A DNA stretch of 64,000 nucleotides from Acidobacteriota bacterium (GCA_026707545.1 JAPOWR010000001.1:372001-436000); one strand, 5' to 3'; counted from the first letter of the stretch, positions 16,087 to 25,374 are shown. Program-made: numbers and translations. The notes: generated from the sequence alone by a model not told the origin.

Positions 16087-17559
16087 CTAGAACGTCAGGA
16101 GATCGACCAGGTCGGGCGCCGCGAAGAACAGCGCCAGCGACAGCAGCGCGGTGAGCACGAGCGGTAGGACGCAGAGCAGCGGCGCTTCGGCGATCTTCCC
16201 TGGACCGCCTCCGTCTCCGCCCGGCGGCGTTGCGAAGAAGCCCCGGACGACGATCGGCATCAGGTAGAAGACGGCGAGGAGTGAGCTCAGCATCAGCACG
16301 CCCAGCAACGCGGCCTGTCCCGCGAAGCCGGTCTCGAGCGCGCCGACCATCAGGTACCACTTGGCCCAGGAACCGCCGAGGGGTGGGATGCCGATGATCG
16401 AGAGCGAGGCGACGAAGAAGGCGGCGAAGGTCCAGGGCATCGTCCGGCCCAGGCCATCGAGTTCGCTGACCTTCTTCTTGTGGGTGGCGACCAGGATCGC
16501 GCCGGCGCAGAAGAAGAGGGTGATCTTGCCGGCCGCGTGCATCGCGATCTGCATGCCGCCCGCGAGGATGCCGGTGGCGGTCGCCATCGCCGCGCCGAGG
16601 ACGATGTAGGCGAGCTGGCTGATCGTGGAGTAGGCCAGGCGCGCCTTCAGGTTGTCGTGCCGGATCGCGACCACCGCGGCCATCAGCATGGTGAAGGAGG
16701 CGATCGTCATCAGTGCGAGGGATCCCGTGCTGCCGCGGAGCAGGTCGAGGCCGAAGACGTAGACGACGACCTTGAGGATGGCGAACACGCCGGCCTTGAC
16801 CACCGCCACGGCGTGCAGCAGCGCGCTGACCGGAGTCGGCGCGACCATCGCGTTCGGCAGCCAGCGGTGGAAGGGCATGAGGGCCGCTTTGCCGGCGCCG
16901 AAGGCGTAGAGCAGCAGGAGAACCGTGACCATGCCGGAACTCGTGTCCGCGGCGAGGATGCCGCCGGGCGCAAACTCGACCGTGCCGGTCAGCCTCCAGG
17001 TGAACAGGATGGCGAACAGCAGGAAGGAGATCGACGTGAAGAGCAGGATGCCGAGATAGACGCGTCCCGCGCGCCTCGCCTCGCCTGTGCCGTGGTGGGT
17101 GACGAGCGGGAAGGTGAGAAGCGTAAGCGCCTCGTAGAACAGGAACAGGGTGAACAGGTTGCGGGCGAAGGCGATGCCGATCGCGGCGAAGATCGAGAGC
17201 GCGAAGAAGGTGAAGAAGCGGGTCTGGTTCCGTTCGTGGTGGCCGCGCATGTAGCCGACGGCGTAGATCGACGTGGCGATCCACAGGCCGCTGGCGACGA
17301 GCCCGTAGAGCAGGCCGAGCGGCTCGACCTGGAACGCCAGTTCGACTCCTGGCAGCACCTCGAACAGGACGAGTTCCGGCCGGCCGCCTCGCAGAACGTC
17401 GCCGCCGAGTTGCCAGACGGCGGCGAACGTCCCGACGCCGATCAATGCCGTCGCCAGGTCGCGCAGGTTCGGATGCTTGAGGCGGCCGAAGACCTGGCAG
17501 GAGACCGCCGCCGCCACAGGCAGCAGCAACGCGGCCGCAATCGTCGTCCCGGAGTTCAT
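16087..17559 (-). CDS. Mrp-type antiporter subunit D homologue (second copy, NuoL/M/N-like)
   Basis: 490 residues, about 14 transmembrane helices, of the proton-translocating NuoL/M/N-MrpA/D family. The conserved glutamate lies in LFYEALTLLTFP and the channel lysine region in KAALMPFHRWLPNA, followed by HAVAVVKAG. It is the last gene of the operon, ten bases after the first MrpD homologue. Having two MrpD-like genes and no full-length MrpA suggests this copy takes the place of the MrpA N-terminal antiporter module. The length fits a NuoM/MrpD-type subunit without MrpA's C-terminal extension. Confidence 0.8.
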   Translation of the reverse strand: MNSGTTIAAALLLPVAAAVSCQVFGRLKHPNLRDLATALIGVGTFAAVWQLGGDVLRGGRPELVLFEVLPGVELAFQVEPLGLLYGLVASGLWIATSIYAVGYMRGHHERNQTRFFTFFALSIFAAIGIAFARNLFTLFLFYEALTLLTFPLVTHHGTGEARRAGRVYLGILLFTSISFLLFAILFTWRLTGTVEFAPGGILAADTSSGMVTVLLLLYAFGAGKAALMPFHRWLPNAMVAPTPVSALLHAVAVVKAGVFAILKVVVYVFGLDLLRGSTGSLALMTIASFTMLMAAVVAIRHDNLKARLAYSTISQLAYIVLGAAMATATGILAGGMQIAMHAAGKITLFFCAGAILVATHKKKVSELDGLGRTMPWTFAAFFVASLSIIGIPPLGGSWAKWYLMVGALETGFAGQAALLGVLMLSSLLAVFYLMPIVVRGFFATPPGGDGGGPGKIAEAPLLCVLPLVLTALLSLALFFAAPDLVDLLTF

Positions 17560-17569
17560 CGATGCGGCC

Positions 17570-19054
17570 TCAGATGCCGCCCTGGAGCAGGAGTTCGGCC
17601 GCCTCGGCGGCGACGCCGTAGGTCCAGTCCGTGGTCAGCCCGAAGACGACGGCGGCCGCGATGAGGATCCAGGTCGGCGCGACCATCGAGAAAGGCGCTT
17701 CCCGCACCTTGTCGATCGGTTGGGTCGCCGGCGGCGTGCGGAAGTAAAGGGCCTCGACCACCCGCCCCACGTAGACCAGGGCGAGCAGTGAACTCAACAG
17801 AATCAGCACCGCCGCCGCGGTCCAGCCGCGTTCCAGCACGCCGGACACGAGGTACCACTTGCTCACGAAACCGACGGTGCCCGGAACGCCGATCAGGCTC
17901 AGGCCCCCGATGACCAGCGCGGCGGACGAGAGCGGCATGCGGCGGCCGACGCCGGCGAGCGCGTCCAGGTGGACGGAGCCGACCCGGTAGAGCAGGCAGG
18001 CGACGACCAGGAACAGCCCGCCCTTCATCACCGCGTGGTTGAACAGGTGGACCAGACCGCCCGCCAGACCGACGGCGTTGGCGGTCGACAGGCCAAGGGT
18101 CATGTAGCCGATCTGGGCGACGCTCGAGTAGGCCAGCAGCCGCCGCAGGTCCGTCTGGAAGATCGCCGCGCCCGAGGCCAGGAACATGGCCAGGATCGAC
18201 AGCGGCATGAGCACCACATGCAGTTGCAGCTCCCCGAACACGAAGGGTGCGCCGAAGATCGTGAAGAGGATCATCGCCAGCAGGTAGAAGGACACCTTCG
18301 TCGCGGTCGCGGCGAGGAAGGCGCTCACCTTGGGCGGCGCGAAGGAGTACGCGTTCGGCAGCCAGTGGTGCAGGGGGAAGACCGCCAGCTTGATCGAGAT
18401 GCCGACGACCAGAAGCGCAAGTGCAAGCAGCGTGCTGCGATCGTCGAGCGACGGCTCGAGGCGGGCCGCGATGTCGCGCAGGTTCAGGGTGCCCGTCGCC
18501 TGGTAGAGCAGGCCGACGCCGAGCATGAAGAAGACGCCGCCGATCGTGCCCATGACCAGGTAGTAGAAAGCGGACATCACTGCACGCCGGTGGCCGCCGA
18601 GGCTGACGAGGATGTAGGACGACAGCGACGAGATCTCGAGGAACACGAAGATGTTGAAGGCGTCGCCCGTGATCGTGATCCCGAGCAGCCCGGAGATGCA
18701 GAGCAGGAAGACGGCGTAGTAGAGGTGGCGTCGCCTCTCCGGCACCCGGTGCGGGCCGCCGCTCGAGTGGAAGCTCAGCACGACGAGGGCCATCGCCGTG
18801 ACCAGGACCAGCAGGTAGGCGTTGATCACCGACACGCGGTACTCGATGCCGAGCGGCGGCGGCCAGCCGCCGAGCTGGTAGGAGATGACATTGCCGCCGC
18901 GCACTTCGACCAGAAGCGCCACGGCGATCGCGAAGCACGCGGCGACGACCCCGAGGCTGAACAGGCGGGTCACGCGCGGGTGTCGCAGCAGCACGCACGC
19001 CGGCGCCGCCAGCAGCGGCAGGACGACCGCGAGGACGACGATCTGGTCCCTCAC
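17570..19054 (-). CDS. mrpD: Na+/H+ antiporter subunit MrpD/MnhD
   Basis: 494 residues, polytopic. FNIFVFLEISSLSSYILVS contains the transmembrane glutamate, and KLAVFPLHHWLPNAYSFAPP carries the proton-path lysine and histidines, both hallmarks of MrpD and NuoM/N subunits. It forms part of a multisubunit secondary antiporter that exchanges Na+ (or K+) for H+. It begins with GTG at 19054, ten bases after mrpC, and lies ten bases before a second D-type gene. Confidence 0.85.
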   Translation of the reverse strand: MRDQIVVLAVVLPLLAAPACVLLRHPRVTRLFSLGVVAACFAIAVALLVEVRGGNVISYQLGGWPPPLGIEYRVSVINAYLLVLVTAMALVVLSFHSSGGPHRVPERRRHLYYAVFLLCISGLLGITITGDAFNIFVFLEISSLSSYILVSLGGHRRAVMSAFYYLVMGTIGGVFFMLGVGLLYQATGTLNLRDIAARLEPSLDDRSTLLALALLVVGISIKLAVFPLHHWLPNAYSFAPPKVSAFLAATATKVSFYLLAMILFTIFGAPFVFGELQLHVVLMPLSILAMFLASGAAIFQTDLRRLLAYSSVAQIGYMTLGLSTANAVGLAGGLVHLFNHAVMKGGLFLVVACLLYRVGSVHLDALAGVGRRMPLSSAALVIGGLSLIGVPGTVGFVSKWYLVSGVLERGWTAAAVLILLSSLLALVYVGRVVEALYFRTPPATQPIDKVREAPFSMVAPTWILIAAAVVFGLTTDWTYGVAAEAAELLLQGGI

Positions 19055-19064
19055 GCCGGAACTC

Positions 19065-19463
19065 TCATCCGTGCTCCATGTCCCACGCGACCGCCTCGTC
19101 CTCCTCGACGGTGCCGTACTCGCCGTGGATACGCACGGCCAAGGCCAGGGCCAGGGCGGTCGTGGCGACGCCGACCACGATCGCGGTCAGCATCAGTACG
19201 TGGGGCAGGGGGTTCGAGTAGACGACCTCTGCCGTGCCGTGGCCGCCGCCGTGTTCCGCGCCCTCCTGCACGATCGGCGCCGTGCCGCCGGCCACCTTCG
19301 CCATCGTCACGTAGAAGAGGATCGCCGCCGCCTGGAAGATGTTGAGCCCCATCACCTTCTTGACCAGGTTGTCGCGCGCGATGACGATGTAGAGCCCGAC
19401 CATCATCAGCGCGATGATGAGCCAGTAGGCCCAGAGCCCGGAGATGGCCTCGGGCAGGCTCAT
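19065..19463 (-). CDS. mrpC: Na+/H+ antiporter subunit MrpC (NuoK-like)
   Basis: 132 residues with three transmembrane helices, the NuoK/MrpC pattern. The segment VKKVMGLNIFQAAAILFYV and the closing LTAIVVGVATTALALALAVRI are typical. The loop between helices two and three is histidine- and glycine-rich (EHGGGHG). The start ATG overlaps the mrpB stop by four bases (ATGA). Confidence 0.85.
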   Translation of the reverse strand: MSLPEAISGLWAYWLIIALMMVGLYIVIARDNLVKKVMGLNIFQAAAILFYVTMAKVAGGTAPIVQEGAEHGGGHGTAEVVYSNPLPHVLMLTAIVVGVATTALALALAVRIHGEYGTVEEDEAVAWDMEHG

Positions 19464-19939
19464 GGCGTGTCTCCCGGCGCTTCGGCGGCTCCCGCGCCGC
19501 CGGGGCGGCGGCTCACGAACGCGTAGTAGACGCGCATGATGGTCGACGCGACGGCGATGCCGACGCCGAGCTCGATGGCGATGATCCCCAGGTGCTGGCC
19601 GTGATGGCCTGTCGTCAGCGGATCGAGAGCCGAGTAGTCCAGGAACTCGCCGCCCAGGAACATCGCCACCACGCCGACGGCGCCGTAGAGCAGGACGCCG
19701 GCGGCCATCAGCCGCTCGGTCAGGATCGGCGGAACGACGCGCCGCAGCGCGCCCAGGCCGAAGATCAGCGCGTAGACGATGAGCCCCGCGGCGAAGATGA
19801 CGCCGGCCTGAAACCCGCCCCCCGGGCCGAAGTCGCCGTGAAACTGCACGTAGAGGCCGAACAGCAGGATCATCGGCACGAGAGCGCGTGCGATGACGCG
19901 CAGCACCGGCATCTCGCGGACGCGGGAGGTGGGTTTCAC
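19460..19939 (-). CDS. mrpB: Na+/H+ antiporter subunit MrpB
   Basis: 159 residues, four transmembrane helices. The family signature FHGDFGPGGGFQAGVIFAAG is present at about residues 33-52. It starts with GTG at 19939, overlapping the stop of the upstream DUF4040-type gene (GTGA). In Mrp complexes MrpB packs beside the C-terminal part of MrpA. Confidence 0.85.
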   Translation of the reverse strand: MKPTSRVREMPVLRVIARALVPMILLFGLYVQFHGDFGPGGGFQAGVIFAAGLIVYALIFGLGALRRVVPPILTERLMAAGVLLYGAVGVVAMFLGGEFLDYSALDPLTTGHHGQHLGIIAIELGVGIAVASTIMRVYYAFVSRRPGGAGAAEAPGDTP

Positions 19940-20475
19940 GACTCTTCTTCCTTCCCGCGCCGGTGCAGACCCCCCAGCAGCAGGGCCACGCCGACGCCGG
20001 CAGTGAAGATGACGACGACTTCGCCCAGGGTGTCGTAGCCACGGAAGCTGGCGAGGATCGCGGTCACGATGTTCGGGATGTGGATCTTCTCCTCGGTCTG
20101 GGCGATCAGGTCCGGTGCCAGGTGGTGGTGGATGACGGCCTCCGGATCGCCGTAGACCGGCATGCCCCAGGTGCCGTAGATCAGCGCCGCCCCGGTGGCG
20201 ACGACGATCACCAGCGGCAGGAGGCGGTTCCGTTCCTGCTTCTCCCGCCGCGAGGTCAGGCTCAGGGCGCCGAGAAAGAGAACCGTGCTGACTCCCGCGC
20301 CCACCGCGGCCTCGGTGAAGGCGACGTCGACCGCGTCCATCAGCACGAACAGGCCGGCCGCCAGCAGGCTGGCGATGCCGGTCAGCATGGCGGCGGCGAA
20401 GAGGTCCTTCAGTCTCGCCACGACGATGACGGTCGCGAGCAACAGCAGCATGAGCAGCAGTTCGACCGGCGGCAT
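19936..20475 (-). CDS. MrpA C-terminal/MbhD-E-like antiporter subunit
   Basis: 179 residues with five to six hydrophobic helices. The first half (VARLKDLFAAAMLTGIASLL then DVAFTEAAVGAGVSTVLFLGAL) matches the DUF4040/MbhD module, normally the C-terminal part of MrpA or a separate subunit of membrane-bound hydrogenases. The second half, ending in SFRGYDTLGEVVVIFTAGVGV, matches the MbhE/MrpA tail. Two starts are possible; ATG 20475 is preferred because GGAG sits seven bases before it, while GTG 20479-20481 would leave almost no spacing. Confidence 0.75.
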   Translation of the reverse strand: MPPVELLLMLLLLATVIVVARLKDLFAAAMLTGIASLLAAGLFVLMDAVDVAFTEAAVGAGVSTVLFLGALSLTSRREKQERNRLLPLVIVVATGAALIYGTWGMPVYGDPEAVIHHHLAPDLIAQTEEKIHIPNIVTAILASFRGYDTLGEVVVIFTAGVGVALLLGGLHRRGKEEES

Positions 20476-20477
20476 CG

Positions 20478-20840
20478 TCACTCTCCGCCGGCCGCGGGGC
20501 CGGAGTCGCCGGGCCCTGGGTCGGTTTCTTCGTCGGATACGTCGAGTTCCAGCGCCAGGCCGTAACCGTGAGCTGCCTTGACCAGGGCGTGCGCGATGGC
20601 GGGGCTCGTGAACAGCAGGAACGTGAGCACCAGGATGAGCTTCAGGGTGACCATGGACACGCCGCCCTGGAGCATCAGGCCGAGAAGCATCAACCCGGCA
20701 CCGGCGGTGTCGGTCACCGACGCGGCGTGGGTCCGCTGGTAGAAGTCCGAGAACCGGTGCAGGCCGATGCCGCCGACGATGCAGAAGAGCCCGCCGATCA
20801 CCAGCAGGACCGCGGTTACGACATCCAGCGCGCCGGTCAT
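20478..20840 (-). CDS. mrpG: Na+/H+ antiporter subunit MrpG
   Basis: 120 residues with three helices. GIGLHRFSDFYQRTHAASVTDT is the conserved MrpG loop, followed by LMLLGLMLQGG and TSPAIAHALVKAA. A highly acidic tail of about 20 residues (DVSDEETDPGPGDSG) extends beyond the family core. The start overlaps the mrpF stop (ATGA). Confidence 0.85.
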   Translation of the reverse strand: MTGALDVVTAVLLVIGGLFCIVGGIGLHRFSDFYQRTHAASVTDTAGAGLMLLGLMLQGGVSMVTLKLILVLTFLLFTSPAIAHALVKAAHGYGLALELDVSDEETDPGPGDSGPAAGGE

Positions 20841-21115
20841 CGGTCGGCCTTCCTGTCGTCGCGGCGGAGCCCGCCGAAGCGCGCGAAACGGAGCACCGCG
20901 AGTGTGCCGGTGAAGTTGACCAGCGTGTAGACGAGGGCCAGGTCGAGCCACTCGGGTCGCCCCATGAGGAAGCCGCTGACAGCGATCAGCAGCACCGTTT
21001 TCGTGCCGAACATGTTGACCGCCAGGATGCGATCGAACACGGTCGGGCCGATGGCTGCGCGCGCGAGCGCCAGGAACATCGTGACGACGATCGCGGCCAT
21101 CGCTGCCAGGTACAT
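20837..21115 (-). CDS. mrpF: Na+/H+ antiporter subunit MrpF
   Basis: 92 residues, three helices. RAAIGPTVFDRILAVNMFGT is the diagnostic MrpF sequence and the polar tail RFGGLRRDDRKADR is cytoplasmic. It starts at ATG 21115, sharing one base with the mrpE stop (TGATG), so translation is coupled. Confidence 0.85.
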   Translation of the reverse strand: MYLAAMAAIVVTMFLALARAAIGPTVFDRILAVNMFGTKTVLLIAVSGFLMGRPEWLDLALVYTLVNFTGTLAVLRFARFGGLRRDDRKADR

Positions 21116-21606
21116 CAGTCGGAAGGTCCTTCCAGGCGGAGCACGTCCCGGTCCATCGAGCCGTCCACGACGTCCGCCTCGCTCTCGGCGTCGAGTGCGT
21201 AGACGAGGAGTTCGCCCTGGCGCAGATCCAGCGTGATCGTGCCCGGAGTCAGCGTGATGAAGTTCGCGTAGAAGACCTGGCCGAACGACGTCTTCTGGCT
21301 GGCGCGAACGCGTCGCAAGCGCGGGTGCAGGTCGCTGCCCGGCGCCAGGATCAGCCGCACGACGTGGAGGTTCGCCAGGGCCACCCTGTACACGAAGGCG
21401 ACCAGGAAGCGCGGCAGCCGCAGCCAGGCGGCGGGGCGGAAGAACTCCCAGTCGCCGCCGGCTTCCCGGTCGAGCGCCGCGTAGAGCCGCCAGACGAAGG
21501 CGACCGAGACCAGTCCGAAAACCAGGATCAGCCATTCATGAAAGGTGTAGGGCCCGGACAGGGACAGCCAGACCGCGGCCAGCAGCAAGAGCACCCCCCA
21601 CCTCAT
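21115..21606 (-). CDS. mrpE: Na+/H+ antiporter subunit MrpE
   Basis: 163 residues. Two N-terminal helices are followed by the soluble domain of the MrpE family: VVRLILAPGSDLHPRL, then FYANFITLTPGTITLDL. First gene of the E-F-G-(A/B)-B-C-D-D operon. Only 30 bases separate it from the lipoprotein gene upstream, and no clear promoter was seen between them, so it may be co-transcribed with that gene. The complex would export Na+ and help pH homeostasis, as in marine or alkaline settings. Confidence 0.85.
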   Translation of the reverse strand: MRWGVLLLLAAVWLSLSGPYTFHEWLILVFGLVSVAFVWRLYAALDREAGGDWEFFRPAAWLRLPRFLVAFVYRVALANLHVVRLILAPGSDLHPRLRRVRASQKTSFGQVFYANFITLTPGTITLDLRQGELLVYALDAESEADVVDGSMDRDVLRLEGPSD

Positions 21607-21636
21607 CGCGGCGTCGTCCCGGATGCGTGCGTGGAT

Positions 21637-22089
21637 CTACTCCGCATACGACTGCTTGCCCTTCACGACGGTCAGGGTCCACTTGCCTGTAGCCCGGATC
21701 CGGATCGGGTACACGCCTGCTTCGCTGTTGAAGAAGGTCGTGATGCCAGACCAGTTCGTCACGTTCTCGGAGATGTTGATCGGCGGCCCGATGGCGAACA
21801 GGCCCTCGTTCTCCGCGACGGTGACGGATGCGCTGTGATCGCCGCCGGCCATCTGGAATCTCACCGTCGCGTTCCCCCGGCCTTCGAGGCAGCCGACGCC
21901 GCAGGTCTTCGGTCGCGGCGGCGGGGGCGGCGGCTTCCAGGCCGGCTGCTCGGAAACCGCCTCGCGGGTGACCTCGACCGGCGTCGGCGACTCTTCGGCG
22001 CAGGCGGAACCGAACAGGAGCAGGCAGCCGGCGAGAGCGCACGAGCGCGCCGGGCCGAGGCCGAAGCCGTGGCGGCGATCCAGGCTCAC
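21637..22089 (-). CDS. lipoprotein of unknown function
   Basis: 150 residues beginning at a GTG that overlaps the stop of the S9 peptidase gene (GTGA). The N-terminus has a hydrophobic segment and an SPase II lipobox (LFGSAC, lipid-bearing Cys at residue 30). A proline run (KPPPPPPRPK) links the anchor to a small domain. Two cysteines in KTCGVGCLEG could form a disulfide. The rest resembles a beta-sandwich: NATVRFQMAGG, then TTFFNSEAGVYPIRIRATG. No family recognised. Position between a secreted peptidase and the antiporter operon gives no clear functional hint. Confidence 0.6.
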   Translation of the reverse strand: MSLDRRHGFGLGPARSCALAGCLLLFGSACAEESPTPVEVTREAVSEQPAWKPPPPPPRPKTCGVGCLEGRGNATVRFQMAGGDHSASVTVAENEGLFAIGPPINISENVTNWSGITTFFNSEAGVYPIRIRATGKWTLTVVKGKQSYAE

Positions 22090-24311
22090 TCGCCGCCGCC
22101 GGTCGACTCGATTTCCGGGGTTGCGCCGGCCTCTTCGCTCTCGTCGGTCCCTTCGGCCCAGGGAAGGTAGGCCGCGTAGTCGATCTCGCGGGGCGGCGGT
22201 TCGCCGCCGGGGCCTTTGAGGTAGTGCTCCATCCAGCGCAGGGTGCGCACCATGTAGTCGAAGCGCGCCGCGGAGCGGCGGTTGCCGTGTCCCTCGCCGG
22301 GGTACAGCACGAGTCGCACCGGGGCCTGACCGAGGGTCTTGAGGTGCCGGTACAGCTCCAGCGACTGGCTGGGATGGACCCTCGGATCCTCCTTGCCGTG
22401 GAGGATCAGGGTCGGCGTGCGGTTGCGCTGCACGTAGTAGATCGGGCTGCTCTTCTCGAAGTACTCCCAGTCCTCCCACAGCCGCTTGAGATGGTGAACC
22501 ATGTGCATCTCTTCGGGAATGTCGGTCGTGCCCATCTTGGAGATGTTGTTCGAGATGCCGACGAAGGGGATCGAGGCGGCGAAGCGATCGGAGTAGAAGG
22601 TCGTTCCCCAGGCCGACGCGTAGCCCCCGTAGGAGCCTCCGGTGATGCCGACGCGGTCGCGGTCGACGAGACCGATCTCGATCAGGTGGTCCACGGCGGT
22701 GACCAGATCCTCGAACTCCTTACCGGCCGCGGCCGCCTGGCCGTGCTTCGAGAACTCGACGCCACGGCCGGTGCTGCCGCGGTAGTTCGGGTAGAAGGCC
22801 GCGAAGCCGCGGGCCGCCGCGAGCTGACCCAGGTTCGAGTAGCTCGTCAGCCAGCCGTTGCTGTAGTGGCTCTCCGGACCACCGTGCACGATCAGGATCA
22901 GCGGATAGCGCGTTCCCTCGTCGTAGTCGAGCGGGTAGATCAGCAGACCCTCGAGTTCGAGACCGTCCGGCGCGCGGTGCCGGATCGTCTCCTGGCGGGC
23001 AAGGGCGAGGTCGTCCAGCCAGGGGTTCGAGTTCGTCATCCGCACCGGCGCGGTCTGCGGGTCGGCCGGGTCGTATCGGTAGATCTCGCGCGGATGATCC
23101 GGGCTTTCCGAGACCAGGGCGAGCGCGCTGGCATCCTTGGCGCGGCTGAAGCTCAGGCTGATCGGACCGCCGGGCTCGATCAGGGTCGTCGCCTGTCCGG
23201 AAGTGGACACCCGGCCGAACGTGCTCCAGACGCCGACCGAGGCGCTGTAGAGGAGATGTTCGTCGTCCTCCCAGGCGAACGAGGCGACGTGACCCTCGAG
23301 GTCGGGCATCAGCTCGCGGAAGTCGCCGGCGGCACCGAACAGGATCAGCCGCCCGGCCGCCGGGTCGTTCGGGTCGGCGGCCGAGACGGCAGCGACCTGT
23401 TCGCCGTTCGGGCTGAACTCGACCTGGCCGAGCTTGCCGATTGCGCGCGTCGAGGAGACGACAGGGTAGTCGTCCTTCGTCGTGTCGACGACTACGACGG
23501 ACTTGCTGGTGTAGGAGTCGTCGATCAGGGCGGTGGGCGTGGTGACGGCGGCGAGGCGTTCACCGGTCGGGCTCCAGACCGCGGAGAGCACCGATCCCTC
23601 GACCGCCTCGACCAGAACGGGCCCCTCGGCTTCGTCGTGGCGGTCGGCTTCGAGCGCGGGAACGTCGGCGACCCACAGCCGGGTCAGGGAACGGTCCTCT
23701 TCGTAGATCTCCTGGTTGAATCCCTGGTCGCGGAGCTTCTCCAGATCCTTCGCGGTTTCCTCACGGGCCAGGAAAGCGATCCGGCTGCCGTCCGGCGACA
23801 GGGCGTAGGAGCCGATGCCGACCGGGTGTTCGACGAGCTTGCGGCTCTCGCCGCCGCCGATGGGGATGCCGTAGAGGACGGACGCCTTGTCCGAGCCGCG
23901 GCGTGCCGTGTACAGGATCTCGCCGTTGCCCCGGAAGGTGGGCCGCCCGACGTTGACCCCGCCGGTGATGTAGGGCCGGGAGGAGCCGGGTTCGCTCATG
24001 TCGAGGACGTGGAGTTCGGTCCAGGACGAGCCGCTGTCGTCGTCGAGCGGCCGCCTGGGCACCGCCAGCAGATAGGCGGCGAGGCTGCCGTCCGGCGACA
24101 GTGCGACCGTGCCGACGCTTTGGAGGGTCGCCACGTGGTGCGGCTCGATCGCGTTCGTGTCCTGGGCTGGCGAGATGGTCGGCAGGAAGAACGCTACGAC
24201 GGCGACGGCGACAGGGCACCACCTCGCGGCGGCCTTGGACCCCGGGCCGAGCGGCCTTGCGGCGGCCCGGAATGCGGTCGGAACTTCGATGCGGACGGTG
24301 TGCCGATTCAT
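22086..24311 (-). CDS. secreted S9-family (prolyl oligopeptidase/DPP-like) serine peptidase
   Basis: 741 residues with a signal region ending near ISPAQD. An N-terminal beta-propeller shows WD40/PD40-like repeats (ALSPDGSLAAYLL, ALSPDGSRIAFLA, EFSPNGEQVAAVS). The C-terminal alpha/beta hydrolase holds the nucleophile in GGSYGG, the Asp in HGKEDPRVHP and the His in GEGHGNRR. Such enzymes trim oligopeptides in the periplasm or outside the cell. ATG 24311 is chosen over GTG 24317 because AGGAGAG lies at proper spacing only for the former. The kinase gene starts 14 bases further upstream on the same strand. Confidence 0.88.
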   Translation of the reverse strand: MNRHTVRIEVPTAFRAAARPLGPGSKAAARWCPVAVAVVAFFLPTISPAQDTNAIEPHHVATLQSVGTVALSPDGSLAAYLLAVPRRPLDDDSGSSWTELHVLDMSEPGSSRPYITGGVNVGRPTFRGNGEILYTARRGSDKASVLYGIPIGGGESRKLVEHPVGIGSYALSPDGSRIAFLAREETAKDLEKLRDQGFNQEIYEEDRSLTRLWVADVPALEADRHDEAEGPVLVEAVEGSVLSAVWSPTGERLAAVTTPTALIDDSYTSKSVVVVDTTKDDYPVVSSTRAIGKLGQVEFSPNGEQVAAVSAADPNDPAAGRLILFGAAGDFRELMPDLEGHVASFAWEDDEHLLYSASVGVWSTFGRVSTSGQATTLIEPGGPISLSFSRAKDASALALVSESPDHPREIYRYDPADPQTAPVRMTNSNPWLDDLALARQETIRHRAPDGLELEGLLIYPLDYDEGTRYPLILIVHGGPESHYSNGWLTSYSNLGQLAAARGFAAFYPNYRGSTGRGVEFSKHGQAAAAGKEFEDLVTAVDHLIEIGLVDRDRVGITGGSYGGYASAWGTTFYSDRFAASIPFVGISNNISKMGTTDIPEEMHMVHHLKRLWEDWEYFEKSSPIYYVQRNRTPTLILHGKEDPRVHPSQSLELYRHLKTLGQAPVRLVLYPGEGHGNRRSAARFDYMVRTLRWMEHYLKGPGGEPPPREIDYAAYLPWAEGTDESEEAGATPEIESTGGGE

Positions 24312-24324
24312 GTGCACTCTCCTG

Positions 24325-25368
24325 TCACTGGGCGACTTGCAGTGGCTGTTCGTGTTCGATCGCGGTCAGGCGTTCCCGGATGTCCGGCGACAACTTGACG
24401 CCCAGATGGGTGATCGTATCGGCGGCCATGGCGATGCCGATCTCGCAGCACGTGCGGATCGGCAGTTCGCGTAGCAGGCCGTAGAGGAAACCGGCGGCGA
24501 AGCAGTCGCCGGCGCCCGTCGTGTCAACCACCTCGACCCGGTGCGCGGGGACATGGTGGATCTCTTCCCCGCGCACCACCCAGGCGCCGCGAACTCCGTG
24601 CTTCACCGCGACGACCTCAATCGTCCGGGCCAGTTCCCGGGCCGCGGCTTCGGGTTCCAGGCCGGTCATCATCCGCGCCTCCTCGGCGTTGGCGAAGAGG
24701 ATGTCGAAGCCGTGTTCCCTGTGACGCAGCAGGTGGTCGCGTGACCGGCCCACCGCGAAGGGGTCGGCGAGGTCGATGGCGAGCTTGGCGCCGGCGTCGC
24801 GGGCCACCTCGATCGCGTGTTCGATCGCGTCGATCTGGTTCGGCGTGTCCCAGATGTAGCCGGTGGTGAAGAAGATCCTCGACCGCCTGATGTCGTCCTC
24901 GGGCACGTGCTCCGCGCGGTACTGGCGGCAGACGCCGAGGTGCGTGTTCATCGTGCGCTCACCGTCGGGCGTCACCAGTACGACGGACGTTCCGGTCACG
25001 CCGTCGATCCGGGCAAGCCGGTTCCGGACCCGGCTCGCCTCGAGCCCCCGCTCGAACAGTCGGCCGACGTCGTCGTCGGCGACGGCCGAGCTGTAGCTGG
25101 CGTCGACTCCGAGCAGGGAGGCGGCGCGCAGCACGTTGGCGCAGGAGCCGCCGGCTTCGATCTCGGGCTGCAGGACTTCGCCGTCGCGGTTCAGGACGTG
25201 GTCGAGAATCGCCTCCTGCTCCACGGCCGAGACGAGCTTCATGATCCCCTTGTCGAGGCCCATTTCGTCCAGGTGCCGGTCTTCGACCCGCACCAGGAGA
25301 TCGAGGATCGCGTTCTCGATCCCGGTGATCTCGAGGTCAACGGCAGCGGTGCGCGGCGTTCTCGCCAC
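24325..25368 (-). CDS. PfkB-family carbohydrate/adenosine kinase
   Basis: 347 residues of the ribokinase family. GGSCANVLRAASLLG at about 73-87 is the substrate-binding lid motif, and VVDTTGAGDCFAAGF at about 280-294 has the anion hole and catalytic base D288. The pattern is closest to adenosine-kinase-like members, which phosphorylate nucleosides or sugars with ATP. The start is GTG at 25368, six bases after the acyl-CoA synthetase stop, without a clear Shine-Dalgarno. Exact substrate unresolved. Confidence 0.8.
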   Translation of the reverse strand: MARTPRTAAVDLEITGIENAILDLLVRVEDRHLDEMGLDKGIMKLVSAVEQEAILDHVLNRDGEVLQPEIEAGGSCANVLRAASLLGVDASYSSAVADDDVGRLFERGLEASRVRNRLARIDGVTGTSVVLVTPDGERTMNTHLGVCRQYRAEHVPEDDIRRSRIFFTTGYIWDTPNQIDAIEHAIEVARDAGAKLAIDLADPFAVGRSRDHLLRHREHGFDILFANAEEARMMTGLEPEAAARELARTIEVVAVKHGVRGAWVVRGEEIHHVPAHRVEVVDTTGAGDCFAAGFLYGLLRELPIRTCCEIGIAMAADTITHLGVKLSPDIRERLTAIEHEQPLQVAQ

Positions 25369-25374
25369 CGCGGG

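Noticed and set aside
22224..24398. 724-codon open frame on the plus strand
   Set aside because: Antisense to the S9 peptidase, whose catalytic triad and propeller repeats are unmistakable.
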